From Xestospongia bergquistia (lineage: Eukaryota > Porifera > Demospongiae > Haplosclerida > Petrosiidae): a DNA stretch of 64,000 nt. The position numbers and the translations under genes were made by a program. Where the stretch lies: assembly GCA_963965975.1 (NCBI GenBank), contig OZ014425.1:805001-869000 (forward strand), given 5' to 3'. Below the pieces are notes generated by a model. It was not told the origin of the DNA and searched no databases. It was given only the letters and a program-made list of their open reading frames with translations. This document shows, in pieces, positions 24,470 to 35,967 of the stretch; positions within the stretch are counted from its first letter, which is position 1, and every line of letters starts with the position of its first letter.

Positions 24470-26458
24470 TTAAATGGTACTACTCAGTCGTATTAGTATA
24501 CCCAATAGACTAATAAAGATAGAGATATAAGCAATATTAAGACTAAAAAAGATGTGAGCACATAGGATATACAAGCGAAAACCAAACTTTTGACCTTTAA
24601 GAAAACTTATAAACTCCTTTTTCAAATTTGTTGGTATGTTAGGATAATCAACTGAACAAGACCTGTTGATTCTTTGAATAAGTTTCTTCCTTGCTTCTGT
24701 GACAGCTGCTGCTCGTAGACATGGATACAAGAATAAGATACAGTTAGAAGTTGCAAAGAGTGTAAGGAATATCATTTCAAGAGGTTTGAAATGTACACCA
24801 GGTTGAGGGTGAGGTAGAGTAGCTTGAATGGTTAGTTGTATGGCATCTAGTAGCAGTGACAATGATAGAAAGGAGGAGACAATGTACAATATCCAATGTA
24901 TGAAGAACCACAACTCAAACATTTTCAATGTTTTAACAGCAACATCCACAAAATCGTTATCACATTGTTGGAGATAGAGTGAAGACCTTTGCTCAGTTGA
25001 CAGGTTGATTTTTTGGGTTTCCTTTGATATAGTTCGAGAGTTCTTATCCTTTGCTTTAAGAGCTTCATTATTATTATTCTCATTACCAAGACACTGATTG
25101 ACATGATCAAGGTAGTTGTAGAGATTAATGCACTTTCTCTGTATTCCATACATTATTTTGGAAAATATAAAACAACTTGACAAAGTACAGAAGAGTGAAT
25201 AAAAGTAACCAGACACTGAAAATATTTCCAAATTCTTAAAAAGGATTGTCTTATTTTTATTACCTTCAATTGTATTTGGTGGATTATGGTGGTATTGACC
25301 ATAGATAAAGATCACCATCAAAACAATGTTAATAATAATATTGACTAATAAGAAAATAGTGAACCACACAACTTCTTCTTTGGTCAGTTGAGTTGTTGTA
25401 TCATCATCTTGTTTTTTTGTGATATTACTACACACAGGACAATTGTCTTGACAATGGTTACCGTTACTGTGAACTTTACAAGGATGTTTGGGAGGATCAT
25501 CATCAAATGGATGGAGTGGTTTGAGTGTCTCTACTTCTTGTTTTTGTATCATGGACCTCTTCTCATCCTCGTCATCTCCATTCTCCACCTCCTCCATGTC
25601 GTTTTCATTCTCCACCTGCTCCTTTGTGATAAGATTCTTACAATGTGGTATAACATATAGCCGCCATAGTGCAATAACAATGATGATATAGGACAATGAA
25701 CTAGAAGTTGATGAGAACTGGAGCACTACTTTAGCAAAATCTGTAAACTCTTGTAACTTGTCACGTGTATCATTAACATTTAAATGATCTCCTGTATGTT
25801 AGGGAGAACACATATATTATATAATTATTCAATCCTGGTAGTTTAAACAAAAGCTTTGTTTACTTTCAAAGCTTATAATATACTGAACAATCACTCACCT
25901 GGGTGGTATTTAGGATGGTCATTATTAACATCTTTCAGAACTATATCTGGTATAAGAGAATTGTTAGGATCCTCTGAATGGAGCTCAAGTGAGAAACAAA
26001 TACCATAATATTGTATTGGACACTTCGTCCAATTACCTAGGAGTACACCAGTAGACCACCAGTTAATAAGTATACCAAAGATTGTTGTGCAAAATATAGC
26101 ATATATGATAACAGCATAGGAACAACACTTTCCATGTCTTCTTCTTTCTGGTGACCTTACTGGCGGAATATACTGACATGTTAAGAAGAAGAAAACTCTT
26201 AATAAGAAACGTCCTATTGCTCCTATAATTAAGACCAGCAATATGAATATTCACAAACTAAAGTATTATATAAAACTTACTCATAGTTTTGTTCCTAGTG
26301 CTATCATGTTCTGGATGGGAATCTCCAGTTTGATCTGTTTGTTTTTTACTTTTTGGAGGTACTTCACTTTCTTGATCATCTTGTTTGGGTGAAATAGTAC
26401 CATAAGGTCCACTAGTATGTTGTTGTTCTTCAATAAGACCAAAGTCTTCACTAGTCAT
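24470..26458 (-). CDS. Array gene G4: unrecognised 7-TM protein, clade B
   Basis: Three exons: 26458-26281, 26222-25899 and 25791-24470, giving 607 residues. The TM1 exon is 18 nt longer than in G2. It carries PPVRSPERRRHGKCCS, a stretch otherwise seen in G3, so a conversion patch between clades is likely. The TM2-TM3 loop holds an acidic insert (ENDMEEVENGDDEDEK), then PLHPFDDD, HPCKVHSNGNHCQDNCPVC and KQDDDTTTQL. The TM4-TM5 loop is longer and Asn/Lys-rich than in G2 and resembles G8. TM5 (FELWFFIHWILYIVSSFLS) through the C-terminus is nearly identical to G2. Intact reading frame, typical GT-AG borders. Confidence 0.87.
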
Positions 26459-26600
26459 TATGTTTAGATATCTTCAACTAGCTAAAGATTGTTTTAAGAT
26501 AATAATATATCATAATATATAACAGTGGTATAAAAATTATCACTAAAATGTGGAATTATGTGTACTGTTTATTAGTTATATCACCCCTCCCATTATTTTT
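26459..26600 (-). promoter_or_regulatory. Conserved upstream block of G4
   Basis: Same 'gatatctaaacataatg' start context and upstream AT-rich block as the other clade B genes. The downstream half is replaced by PLE-derived sequence after about 26630. Confidence 0.5.
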
Positions 26601-26639
26601 ATAAAACATTACATATTGTAACATTATAAATTTCACCCA

Positions 26640-27165
26640 AACAAGATGATCAAGAAAGTTTACAACAACGCATTAGAGAACACAAAAGAGCAGTACAACA
26701 ACAGAATATATCCACCAATGCTCTAGCAGAACATGCTTGGCATAAGGGCCACAAGATCAACTGGGATAAACCCACCATCCTAGCCCGCCACCCATACCTT
26801 ATGCAGAGATGCATCCTGGAATCTTGGCATATTCACTATCATAAGGGTACCGTCAATAGAGAGCAGGGTCCCATACCTCAAGCTTACCTAACACTCCAGA
26901 ACAAAGTGCACGAGCCACACCCAACCCACGCAACGCGTGCATCCATTCCTGGTACGTCAATATGTACTACATCAACTCCTGGGATGACTACCAACAACGA
27001 AAAAGACGATAACCTTTGAACCTAGTTTTGAGTATAAATAGGACTGTTTTCATTCATGCATTTATTATTATGTAGCCACTGATGATGGCAGTTGATCTAA
27101 CTGTTGAAACGTTTGGCAAAGAAAATTGTTTTTGTTTGGTGAAAGATCAAAAAAATGAACATTAT
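26640..27165 (+). mobile_element. Penelope-like retroelement 3' fragment (GIY-YIG endonuclease end)
   Basis: A plus-strand frame reads ...RIREHKRAVQQQ, then ALAEHAWHKGHKINW, then RCILESWHIHYHKG and NREQGPIPQAY, ending at a stop at 27019. EH...H.I.W and LESW.I....NRE.G..P are typical of the C-terminal GIY-YIG region of Penelope-like elements. The 3' tail has 'gccactgatgatggcagttgatc' with 'gttgaaacgtttggcaaag', a usual tail motif of such elements. Base composition is visibly more GC-rich than the surroundings. No reverse transcriptase is present, so it is a 5'-truncated dead copy. Confidence 0.7.
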
Positions 27166-28243
27166 TATAAATTAGTAACAAACTGCACATATTAATAACT
27201 TACAACAATATAATCACAACTCTGATCTTAAAGCAATATCACAGAGGTATCTAATTCTCTATTGATCCAAAACAACCTATGTCTCTATCATCTCTGCTAG
27301 ATTAGCGATACCGTAGCAATGAACTAGCTCACATGACTAATGAATCAAATTATTATTGTATCCCAAAGGTGTGGGAGATGTTTTCTGCTGTTAATACCAA
27401 GACAAAATGTATAACATATAATTTTATGAAGGTAGTATGATGTAAGTAAAGATAATGGTATGTAGCTTGTATAGATTGAGTGTCAGTTGACTTTCAATAT
27501 TTGTTTAGTGACATACCAATACAAGTGGGTGTGGTTGTATTGTTGCCATAGCAGTATATGTTTTGATTTCATACTGACTAACTGTTTAATTAAATGATGA
27601 TTGGTTTAATTGATTTTCAGTATGACACATCAATTGCCTAGTTGGATGTGACTACATCATTACCATAGTAGTATATTTTGACTTATTCCTTTTTATAATA
27701 ACTGCTTAACTAACCAGTACCAATCTAGGAAAATGTATTAGTTATACACATCAATATACTATGATCATTATGATGTCAGTATCTCACTCTAATCAGTAGA
27801 AATACTACAGGCTATCTTAGTATTGTGTGTGTATTATGTAACAAAAGTAAAAGAATGTTTACATACTCTAGTGTTATTAGTAGAGTAATGGAAGAGAGTA
27901 TAGATTAATTTTAGATGATTTATTAATAGTCTACATTATTAAAGGACTGGATAATTTCAATAATAAGGTGTGGTTAAATAACTCATACTGATCAAACAGC
28001 AATGAATATCATAAATGTGGAAAAAATTACTGACAAATGACATCACAAAACAAAAACTATACTATCAAACTAATCAGCAATACAAATAGTTTATAGTGAA
28101 ACAACACATTCTGTCACTACTAGTAATACACTAATAAACTATAATATAAAATTTATAAATTAATCAAGTATCTTTATAATAAGGTGTTTTACTAAATATC
28201 ATTTAAATATACTGTTTACAATACACACATGACTTTATGTACA
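27166..28243. other. Spacer downstream of G5
   Basis: No gene is seen. From about 27440 the sequence is closely similar to 37450-38287, the 3' flank of G7. Confidence 0.6.
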
Positions 28244-30687
28244 TTACAATGCAGCTGCTATACTTGATGCAAAACCAAACAAACCCAAAACAATAGAGAC
28301 ATAGGCAATAGTAATACTGAAGGGTATTGTGATACATATAATATGTAGACGAAAACCAAATTTTTTAGCTTTCAGGTATGCAATAAAATTATTCTTCACA
28401 TTATCGGAAACATTCTCAAAATTGCCACAAGTAATTGTGCGTATCAGTTTTTCACGGTATTTAGTGACTTTTGCTGCTCGTATTGATGGATATGTGAACA
28501 GAAATAAGCTTAGTGCTCCAAAAGGAATGAGAACTATAGTTTCACGAGATCCAAAATTATCAAATTGTTTGTCAAAGTTATTAGTGCTAGTCAAATGGAT
28601 TACTTGAAAAAACAGATTGACAGAGAGGAATGAAATAAGAATAAAAGCAATCCAATGAAAAAGAAACCAGAATTGTAAAGGTTGTAATGTTTTAACAGCA
28701 ACATCTGTAAAATGTTTATCACGTTGCTTCAAGTAAAGTAGAATCTTTTTCTCCTTAGCATCTTGCACTGATGTTTGATTAACTTGGTGCTTGTGAAGCT
28801 TAAGGTACTCATTAATAGCACCTTCATTTTCATGAAACTTTTTAACATGATCAAGATACTTGTAGAGATCACTGCACTTTGTTTGTATTCCATACATTAT
28901 CTTGGAAAATATAAAACAACTAACTATTGTACAGAGATATGAATAAATAAATGCCACCATGGCTGATTTTTCTAATTTCATGTAAAGGGCAGTTTTGGTT
29001 CCATTGGTGTTATTATCAATTATTGCAGTAGGGTGTTGGAAAAATTTAACAGTGGCAACAGTCTCCATAACTACAATAATTAATACATATACTACTAGAG
29101 CTATAATATAGAGGAAAAATGTTTGTGTATCTTGTCGAGTTGTTGTATCATTATCTTGATTTCTTGTGAGTTTACATACAACAGCTGGACAATTATCACT
29201 ATTACCTTGACAAAGGTTACTGTTACTGTGAACTTCATTAGGATATTTGGGGAGATCATCATCAAATGGATGAAGTGGTTTGATGTCTTCCTCCTTTTTT
29301 CTTTTCTTACAGTGTAATATAACATATAGACATGATGTGAAACATGACAATGCATGTTTAATATATATGTATTGCTTGCAGTGTTGTATAATATACAGCC
29401 ACCATAGCGCAATGATAAAAACGAAATAGGATATTGAATTGAAAGCTGATGAAAACAGGAACAACAATCTAGTATAATGTTTTAATTTCTTAAATGTACT
29501 GCTTGTATCGTCATCTGTAAGTATAAAAAGTATGATATTTCTTTACTGGTCAAACAAGAGAGCTAACCTGTCTCATTTCCATTTGAATGAAATGTTAATA
29601 TGTCCCAAAAACCAGAATAACGTATAGGACAAAACGAGCAATCAAGAACAAAGATTATTGTAGGATAAAGATTAACTGCTATGCCAAAGATTGTTGTACA
29701 AACTATGGCATACATAATCACAATACTAGACCAACACTTTCCATTTATTCTACACCTTTTTGATCTCACTGGTGGAATATACTGGCAGGTTAAGCAAATG
29801 AAAACCCTTAGTAGGATGTGGAAAAACCATACACCTAAATACTAGTAAGTTTATAGCCCATATATTATGATACTTACAAGGTTTTACAATTTTGGTTTCA
29901 CAAAGCTCTAACATTGATAATGTCAATTTGATCAATATGACAATTTTATCTACCTTCTTCATGAGAATCTCCTCCTTCTTTGTATTTCTTTTTTGAGTTA
30001 ATTAATGGGTCTGTCTCATAATCTAATAGTAATAGATAATAGTAAAGACTGCATCATCATATGCTGTGTTGCATACATCGTGATATATTCATAAAATGAT
30101 CACTTAAAAGATTATTATAGAATAAAATGTTTCAGCATAAAATCTTCATCAACTGTATAACATGAAATTAAGATAAAAATAGCTATTTATAAAAGTACAA
30201 TGCATGATAGTGTGTACATTGGTGCTGTAGATGCATGTTGAGACACAATCTCGTCCTATTAAATAAGCGTCACCAGTACCATTTATACTATCATATATTG
30301 TACTTTTATATAAATAGCCATTATTTTCTTATTAATTTCATATAACACAGCTGATGAAGGGGTTTAGGCCAAAACATTCTGTTTATAATAGAACTTTTAA
30401 ACCATTATTTGACAGAAATATCACATTTATAAAAGCTCAACTATCTCCTTATCTATAAATACAAACAACATGGTAAAAACCTTTATATCTATATATTATA
30501 CATATTATTTCACAATCATTTGTAATGATAAGTAGTTATGCAATGTCCTGTGATAGTCAAAAGATGTACCTCCCCATTATTTTAATATGATAGTTATCAT
30601 GTTAATATACATTTAGTTATTACAAACACTTAATAGCCATTGTAATATCAGTTTTTATAAACACTTACCACTATCTCCACTAGCCAT
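28244..30687 (-). CDS. Array gene G5: unrecognised 7-TM protein, clade C
   Basis: Five exons chosen by phase and comparison with G7: 30687-30669 (MASGDS), 30022-29954 (acidic/Lys-rich YETDPLINSKKKYKEGGDS), a 30-nt microexon 29907-29878 (LCETKIVKP), 29834-29568 (TM1) and 29514-28244 (TM2-TM7), giving 551 residues. The TM1 exon ends NETG with a GTTAGC donor. Clade C differs by a longer TM2-TM3 loop that includes a second hydrophobic run (LSCFTSCLYVILHC) followed by KKRKKEEDIKPLHPFDDD. The TM3 region has FFLYIIALVVYVLIIVV. The TM5-TM6 loop has NNFDKQFDNFGSRE. Reading through the introns hits stops, which supports the splicing model. The function is unknown. Confidence 0.8.
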
Positions 30688-31175
30688 TGTAATATCAATC
30701 ATATAATGCTCTAAATGGGTAATATAAAGTATCAAGTTATCAATCAACCTCTCCCAGATTAGCGTCTACAAGACTATTAATACTGTTACCATAGCAATGA
30801 AACTAGCTCACATGACTAATGAATCAAATTAGTATTGTTGTACTCCTAAAGTAAGAGTTATTTACCACTGTCAATGCTAAGATGAATGAGTGCAGTATAA
30901 ATTGTTGAGGAAGATCTGTAGATAAATAAGTACAAGTAATAATAATTGTTAGTATTAATGTAATAATTCAGTATATTCGTATTCAGTAGTAACATTTTCC
31001 TCAGTATATTACCTATACTGTGTATATTAACATGTGCATCAGATAATAGTATTATTTGATAACAGTGGAAGTGTAGCTGGTATATATAGAGACGTCATCA
31101 AGTGACATAGGTTGCATCTTGCTTCAACTGGAAATTAATGTTATTTATTAAGTCAGTTATTAATATACCATGTCT

Positions 31176-31178
<3 letters not shown>

Positions 31179-31215
<37 letters not shown>
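31179..31215. repeat. (TC)n microsatellite
   Basis: About 18 TC units. The corresponding place in the paralogous block (about 41180) has a much shorter run, so the length changed after duplication. Confidence 0.9.
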
Positions 31216-31217
<2 letters not shown>

Positions 31218-31744
31218 GTTATGGTATATTAACAGCTTTTTTGTGTGTACAGTAAATAGTGTAGTCAATCTGCCTAAGGGTGGCTTTGCCATTAAAATCG
31301 GTGTCATTGAATCTGTTGTATTAAAGTGTTCGAATACTCACTATAATCCACTTAATTATGAATATGGTTTAACAATCTCATGATTTATCAATACTTTTTA
31401 AACGTTTTTCTATTCAAATTACTATATTACATATTTATTTCTATTAGTTTCATATAGTAAGTCAATAATAATACTTGTTTTCTTTTAATTTCTCTTTTGA
31501 CTATTTAAGTGTATGTATTATAGCTATTGAAAATATAATATATACATTAGGTTTTTACTATGTCACTCTATATGACCATACAGAACAGTGTACACTATAC
31601 ATGTATATATTATATAGTTTAGATAGCTATTGTTTTAATTAATTTTCAATGTTTATATAGTTCATTACTGTCTGATGATATTACTTAAGTGTGTGAGTGG
31701 GTCTTGGTTCTTAATATAAAGATTAGTCATTATTTAGTCTACTA

Positions 31745-32072
31745 ATACTTACTATACTCAAATATATATAGTAAGTGGTATTATAGCCTACATCTCTATG
31801 CTAATACTATATACTAAGAATGTTCATACTGTTGACTGAAACAATTTTATCAATTTTTTAAATTGTTGTTGTTATATATATTTTCTAGTCAGGCATGGGG
31901 CCAAGTACATTAGTACTTGTACTTAAGTACTATAAGTACAACTATGAAAGTACTTGTACTTTACTTAAGTCCTTACAAATGTACTTGGCCCCATGCCTGT
32001 TTCTAGTATAATATTAACATAGAGATGTAGGCTATAATACCACCTACTATATGTAGTTGAGTATAATAAGTT
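31745..32072. mobile_element. Palindromic MITE-like element containing a nested MITE
   Basis: Inverted arms of about 50-60 bp share 'ggtggtattatagcctacat' plus 'ctctatg', read left-to-right near 31778 and as reverse complement near 32020-32050. The paralogous copy at about 41725-41925 lacks the nested insertion. Exact ends and the target duplication were not resolved. Confidence 0.5.
31890..31999. mobile_element. 110-bp hAT-like MITE with 8-bp target-site duplication
   Basis: It starts 'caggcatggggccaagtaca' and ends with its exact reverse complement 'tgtacttggccccatgcctg'. Internal sequence is also self-complementary (agtacttgtacttaagtac). It is flanked by tttctagt on both sides (31882-31889 and 32000-32007). 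The paralogous block near 41863 reads straight through tttctagt with no insert, giving an empty site. An 8-bp duplication and CAGG ends fit hAT-type transposition. Confidence 0.85.
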
Positions 32073-34045
32073 GTTTGGTCTGTTTTAGTCCATGATATAT
32101 TTTTTGACTTCAATATTATTTTTGATCAAAGCATAGATCAAAAGGATCAATAAATCTAGTTTATTCTTTGACTTCACGGGAGATGTATGAGCTCAGCACA
32201 CTATATATGATAATGAATACCATTTGCTACAACATTAATCCATCCCATTTTTTCCATCCTATATAGAAATAACACAAGTATTAGTAAGTCTGTAAACCAG
32301 TGTTATAGTACATGTATTATAAGATGCAGTATTTAATAAAAACTATTTACATTCATGCATTGAGAAATTTTAGAGTGCTACGATTTCTTTCAAATTGTCA
32401 GAGATCATAAACAATTGTACTAATATTTATGCAATATATTATCAATCTTTAGTAAGTATATGGGGTTTATTATTTATTATATAACTTTGTTTCTGTTTCA
32501 GAGTTTTTGTTACTTTTTAAGTCATTTTTTAATTAAGTACACAAATTTAACAACGTTCATCATCTACTGTATCCTTAACATAACACAACTGTCCTCTTTC
32601 AGAATAAACCACACCCACTTACTAGATAATATTAATATAGTACACAATATTAGTACAACTGTTTATAATCTCCTTCAATCTAAGACACATATCATATTTG
32701 TCAAATTTCTCAATTAACTGAGAGGAAAGGGAATCAATCTAGTTCCAATAATGTGATATATTATTTATGCATATTACTGACAACCTGAAAACTCTCCTGA
32801 TAGAGGGAAAAGAAATTCCACATACTAATACCCAATCTTTAAAAATCAAACATTCATTCTATAATTCATCACTTATAAAATTATTCATTTTTTGATAATA
32901 ACTGGTATGTCCACACAAAAATGAAACTATATTCATCAATAATCTCAAATTTGAATTCATAAATCATGTGAATCAATCAACAATGAATTACTACTGGTAT
33001 AACAAAGTAACAATATGCTAGCTCACCTCTATTCGTGAGACAAATCTACTTTTTATCAGTGACAAGTGGAAGGATGTATTAGCTATCTACATTAAAATAA
33101 TATTTAAGTTAGTCTGTTGGTATCACTTAGCAATAGAATGTTCCAATATGTGATGTTTTAGTGTAGTATAAACACCTTAGTTAGGGTTTATACTTAGTGG
33201 CTAAGATTAATAAGGTTTAGAAATATTCCAACTCTTAAAACCCCCAAAAAACTCTCAGAGACAAAGCAACATACTTCAGTTATTGTGGTTGACAAAGTTA
33301 AAAGGGTGTATCTCCTCCTTCATGTTCCCCAGAATTCATGATAACATAGTTTCCATCCAGGGCCAATTCTATGATTTCATGATCCCATTGGTTCCATTAA
33401 GTGTTCCTGCAGGGTTCCACTAGGGTACCATGTTCTATGGGCTCAATGAATTCCCTCTTTTTACCCATTTTATATACAAGCTGGTAAAGATTATTAGCAA
33501 ACAAATCAATCTTCTATTGTCAAATAGTAGTAAGAAATATGCTGACAATTTATAATGTCAATCAACAATATTGTTGCTATGAAATATTACTTCTAAATAC
33601 ATACTGTGTTTCCAGATTGAGCTTAGAACATAGTTGAATTGTTGTATAATTGTTGTTGGAACAGTTATGTTATTAAATGGATGAAGTACTTTGGTTTTTA
33701 TCTTTCCCATTATTTTCTTGTAGTGGATATAATGAATATTGTTAATTATGTCACTTTATTAGTCAAACATTACAAAGGTTTCACAGAAACATTATAACAA
33801 AAAGAAAACTATAAATAAAACATTGGTTCCAGCTAACTGCTGTCTGTCTACTAATATTAAGTATGGCAATAAAATTAATTACTGATATAAAACAAATAAC
33901 TAAAAGATAATATATAATATTTATATTATAAATGCAGCATTGCAGCTTATTATTACTAAGACTCTTTCTAAATAAAATGAGGAGGAATATTATTTTTCAC
34001 TTTCCTTACATTAAATGTTATACTCATTATCAAACTACAACTTAG

Positions 34046-35967
34046 CTAGAGTGAAATGGATAAAACAACACTTACTAATACACCCAACAAACCAATACAG
34101 ATAGAGATATATGCTATATTAACACTGAAAGGTATATTAGCACATAGAATGTTTAGACGAAAACAAAACTGTTGTGCTTTCAGATATTTAACATACTGGT
34201 TCTTCACATTGTCAGGAATATTTGTATCAGCACAGGTGATATCACTTATTAACTTTTCACGTGCTTTGGTGATCGATGATGCTCGCAGACATGGATACAG
34301 GAACAAGAATGAATTTGATGATGTAAATAGCACAAGAAGGATAATTTCAAGTGGTTTGAAATGAACTCCTGGTTGGGTATGAGGTAGTGTTCCTTTGATA
34401 GTTAAGAGAATAACCTCAAGAACTAGAGATACAGATAGGAAAGATGATAGGAGGTAGAAGACCCAGTGAACAAAAAACCAAAATTGAAAAATTTTCAATG
34501 TTTTCACAGCAACTGAAATGAAATGTTTATCACGTTCTTTTAAGTAAAGTAAAGTCTCTTGGTCTACACCTGAATTAATGTTACATCCAAGATAGTGAAA
34601 ATACCGTCTAATAGCAATTTTATTTTCATCAAAGTTATTGACATGAAGGAGATACTTATAGAGATTGCTGCACTTATTTTGTATTCCATACATTATCTTG
34701 GAAAATATAAAGCAGCTGCTTAACGTGCAAAAGTGTGAATACAGATATACAGCCACTGTAATTATTTCCCATATCATAATTGTATCAGTTTGATATGTAT
34801 CATCATCAAAAGGTTTAAGTTGTTTATGTAGGAATTGTCCAAAGAAGAAAACAAGTGCCAAAGCAATAAAGATGAGAATATTTACTATTAAATATATAAT
34901 AAAGAATTTGGGTTGGTTTGCATTTAATTTAGTTGTTGTATCAGTGTCTTGACCGTATATGTGACGACAAATGGGACAATCTTGACCAAGTTCGATTTCG
35001 TTGGCATCAGGTCTGTTGTCATCATCAGGTCTGTTGTCATCATCAAGGCTGTTGTCATCATCAGGTCTGTTGTCATCATCAGGTCTGTTGTTAGCATCAG
35101 GTCTGTTATCATCATCAGGTCTGTTGTTAGCATCAGGTCTGTTATCATCATCAGGTCTGTTATCAAATGGATGGAGTGGCTTTACTTCTGTTTCTGGGTC
35201 TGCTAGTAAATATGGTATGATATACAGCTTCCATAAAGCAATCGCAAAAATGATGTAGGATATTGAACTAGAAGCTGATGAGAACAATAACACTATCTTA
35301 GCAAAATCTTCAAACTCTTGTAGCCGGTAGCGTGTTTCAGTATCATTTAAAAAGTCATCTGTATATCAAGTAATCATATGATATAGTTATAGTTAATAAA
35401 GTAATACTCCATTTTTTACATAAAATATACTCACTCACCTGGATTATATGCTGTCATATCATTATCAACATTTTTCAAAACAATATCTGGTATAAGAGGA
35501 CTGTTAGGATCCTTTGAGTGGAACTGAAGTGAGTAACAGATGCCATAATAGCGCATGGGACATTTTATCCAATCAATTATAAAGATAATAGTCGGCCAGA
35601 GGTTAAATAATATGCCGAGGATTAATGTACAACATATAGCATATCCAAGCCAAAAACACCGCTTTTTTTTACTGTCTTGTAATGTCAGTGATGGGATATA
35701 CTGGCAAGTTATAAAGGGAAATACCCTTAAGAGAACAGTTTGGATACATGCCAAACATGCATGATCTTCCAAAGGTTGTTCTGTAATGTATAATTAGTGT
35801 AATATGAATCAAATGTTTAGTATCATCATATTCTAGTTACCTTCTGGGTGAGGATTATCTCCAATACGGTATCCTTGATGATGGTGTTCTTGAGCTATAG
35901 GTTGCAAACCAATATCATTACCATTGCCATGAGGGAGTTGTTGAAGCTCTCTATTGTCTTCAGCCAT
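34046..35967 (-). CDS. Array gene G6: unrecognised 7-TM protein, clade A
   Basis: Three exons: 35967-35841, 35780-35439 and 35358-34046, giving 593 residues. The first exon (MAEDNRELQQLPHGNG...) fuses what is exon 1 plus microexon in G1. The TM1 exon has ACIQTVLLRVFPFITCQYIP before a basic stretch, then TM1. The TM2-TM3 loop is unusual: after PLHPFD it carries about nine 6-residue units based on DDDNRP/DANNRP, coded by an 18-bp minisatellite, before GQDCPICRHIYGQDTDTTT. TM3-TM7 are close to G1. The TM4-TM5 loop has LLYLKERDKHFISVAVKTLK. The C-terminus is LGVLVSVVLSISL. No frame break was seen. Confidence 0.88.
35004..35163 (-). repeat. In-frame 18-bp minisatellite inside G6
   Basis: About nine units with the plus-strand consensus 'ggtctgttgtcatcatca', with variants 'ttgttagcatca' and one 'aaggctgttg'. 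Each unit encodes six residues (DDDNRP, DANNRP or DDDNSL). It sits in the predicted cytosolic TM2-TM3 loop and keeps the frame. Confidence 0.9.

Larger units (their letters stand above)
30688..34045. other. Long repeat-rich spacer between G6 and G5
   Basis: No supported gene. Positions 30688 to about 33170 are similar to 40667-43020 upstream of G7. An 85-codon frame (32460-32717) recurs in the paralogous block (42327-42584) only because of the duplication. From 33180 onward it matches the G1 3' flank at 11575-12439. It also contains a (TC)n run, a palindromic element and a nested MITE, listed separately. Confidence 0.6.

Noticed and set aside
32460..32717. 85-codon frame repeated at 42327-42584
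   Set aside because: Both copies lie in a recent segmental duplication, so shared openness is expected. The sequence is AT-driven (Ile/Phe/Asn/Leu).
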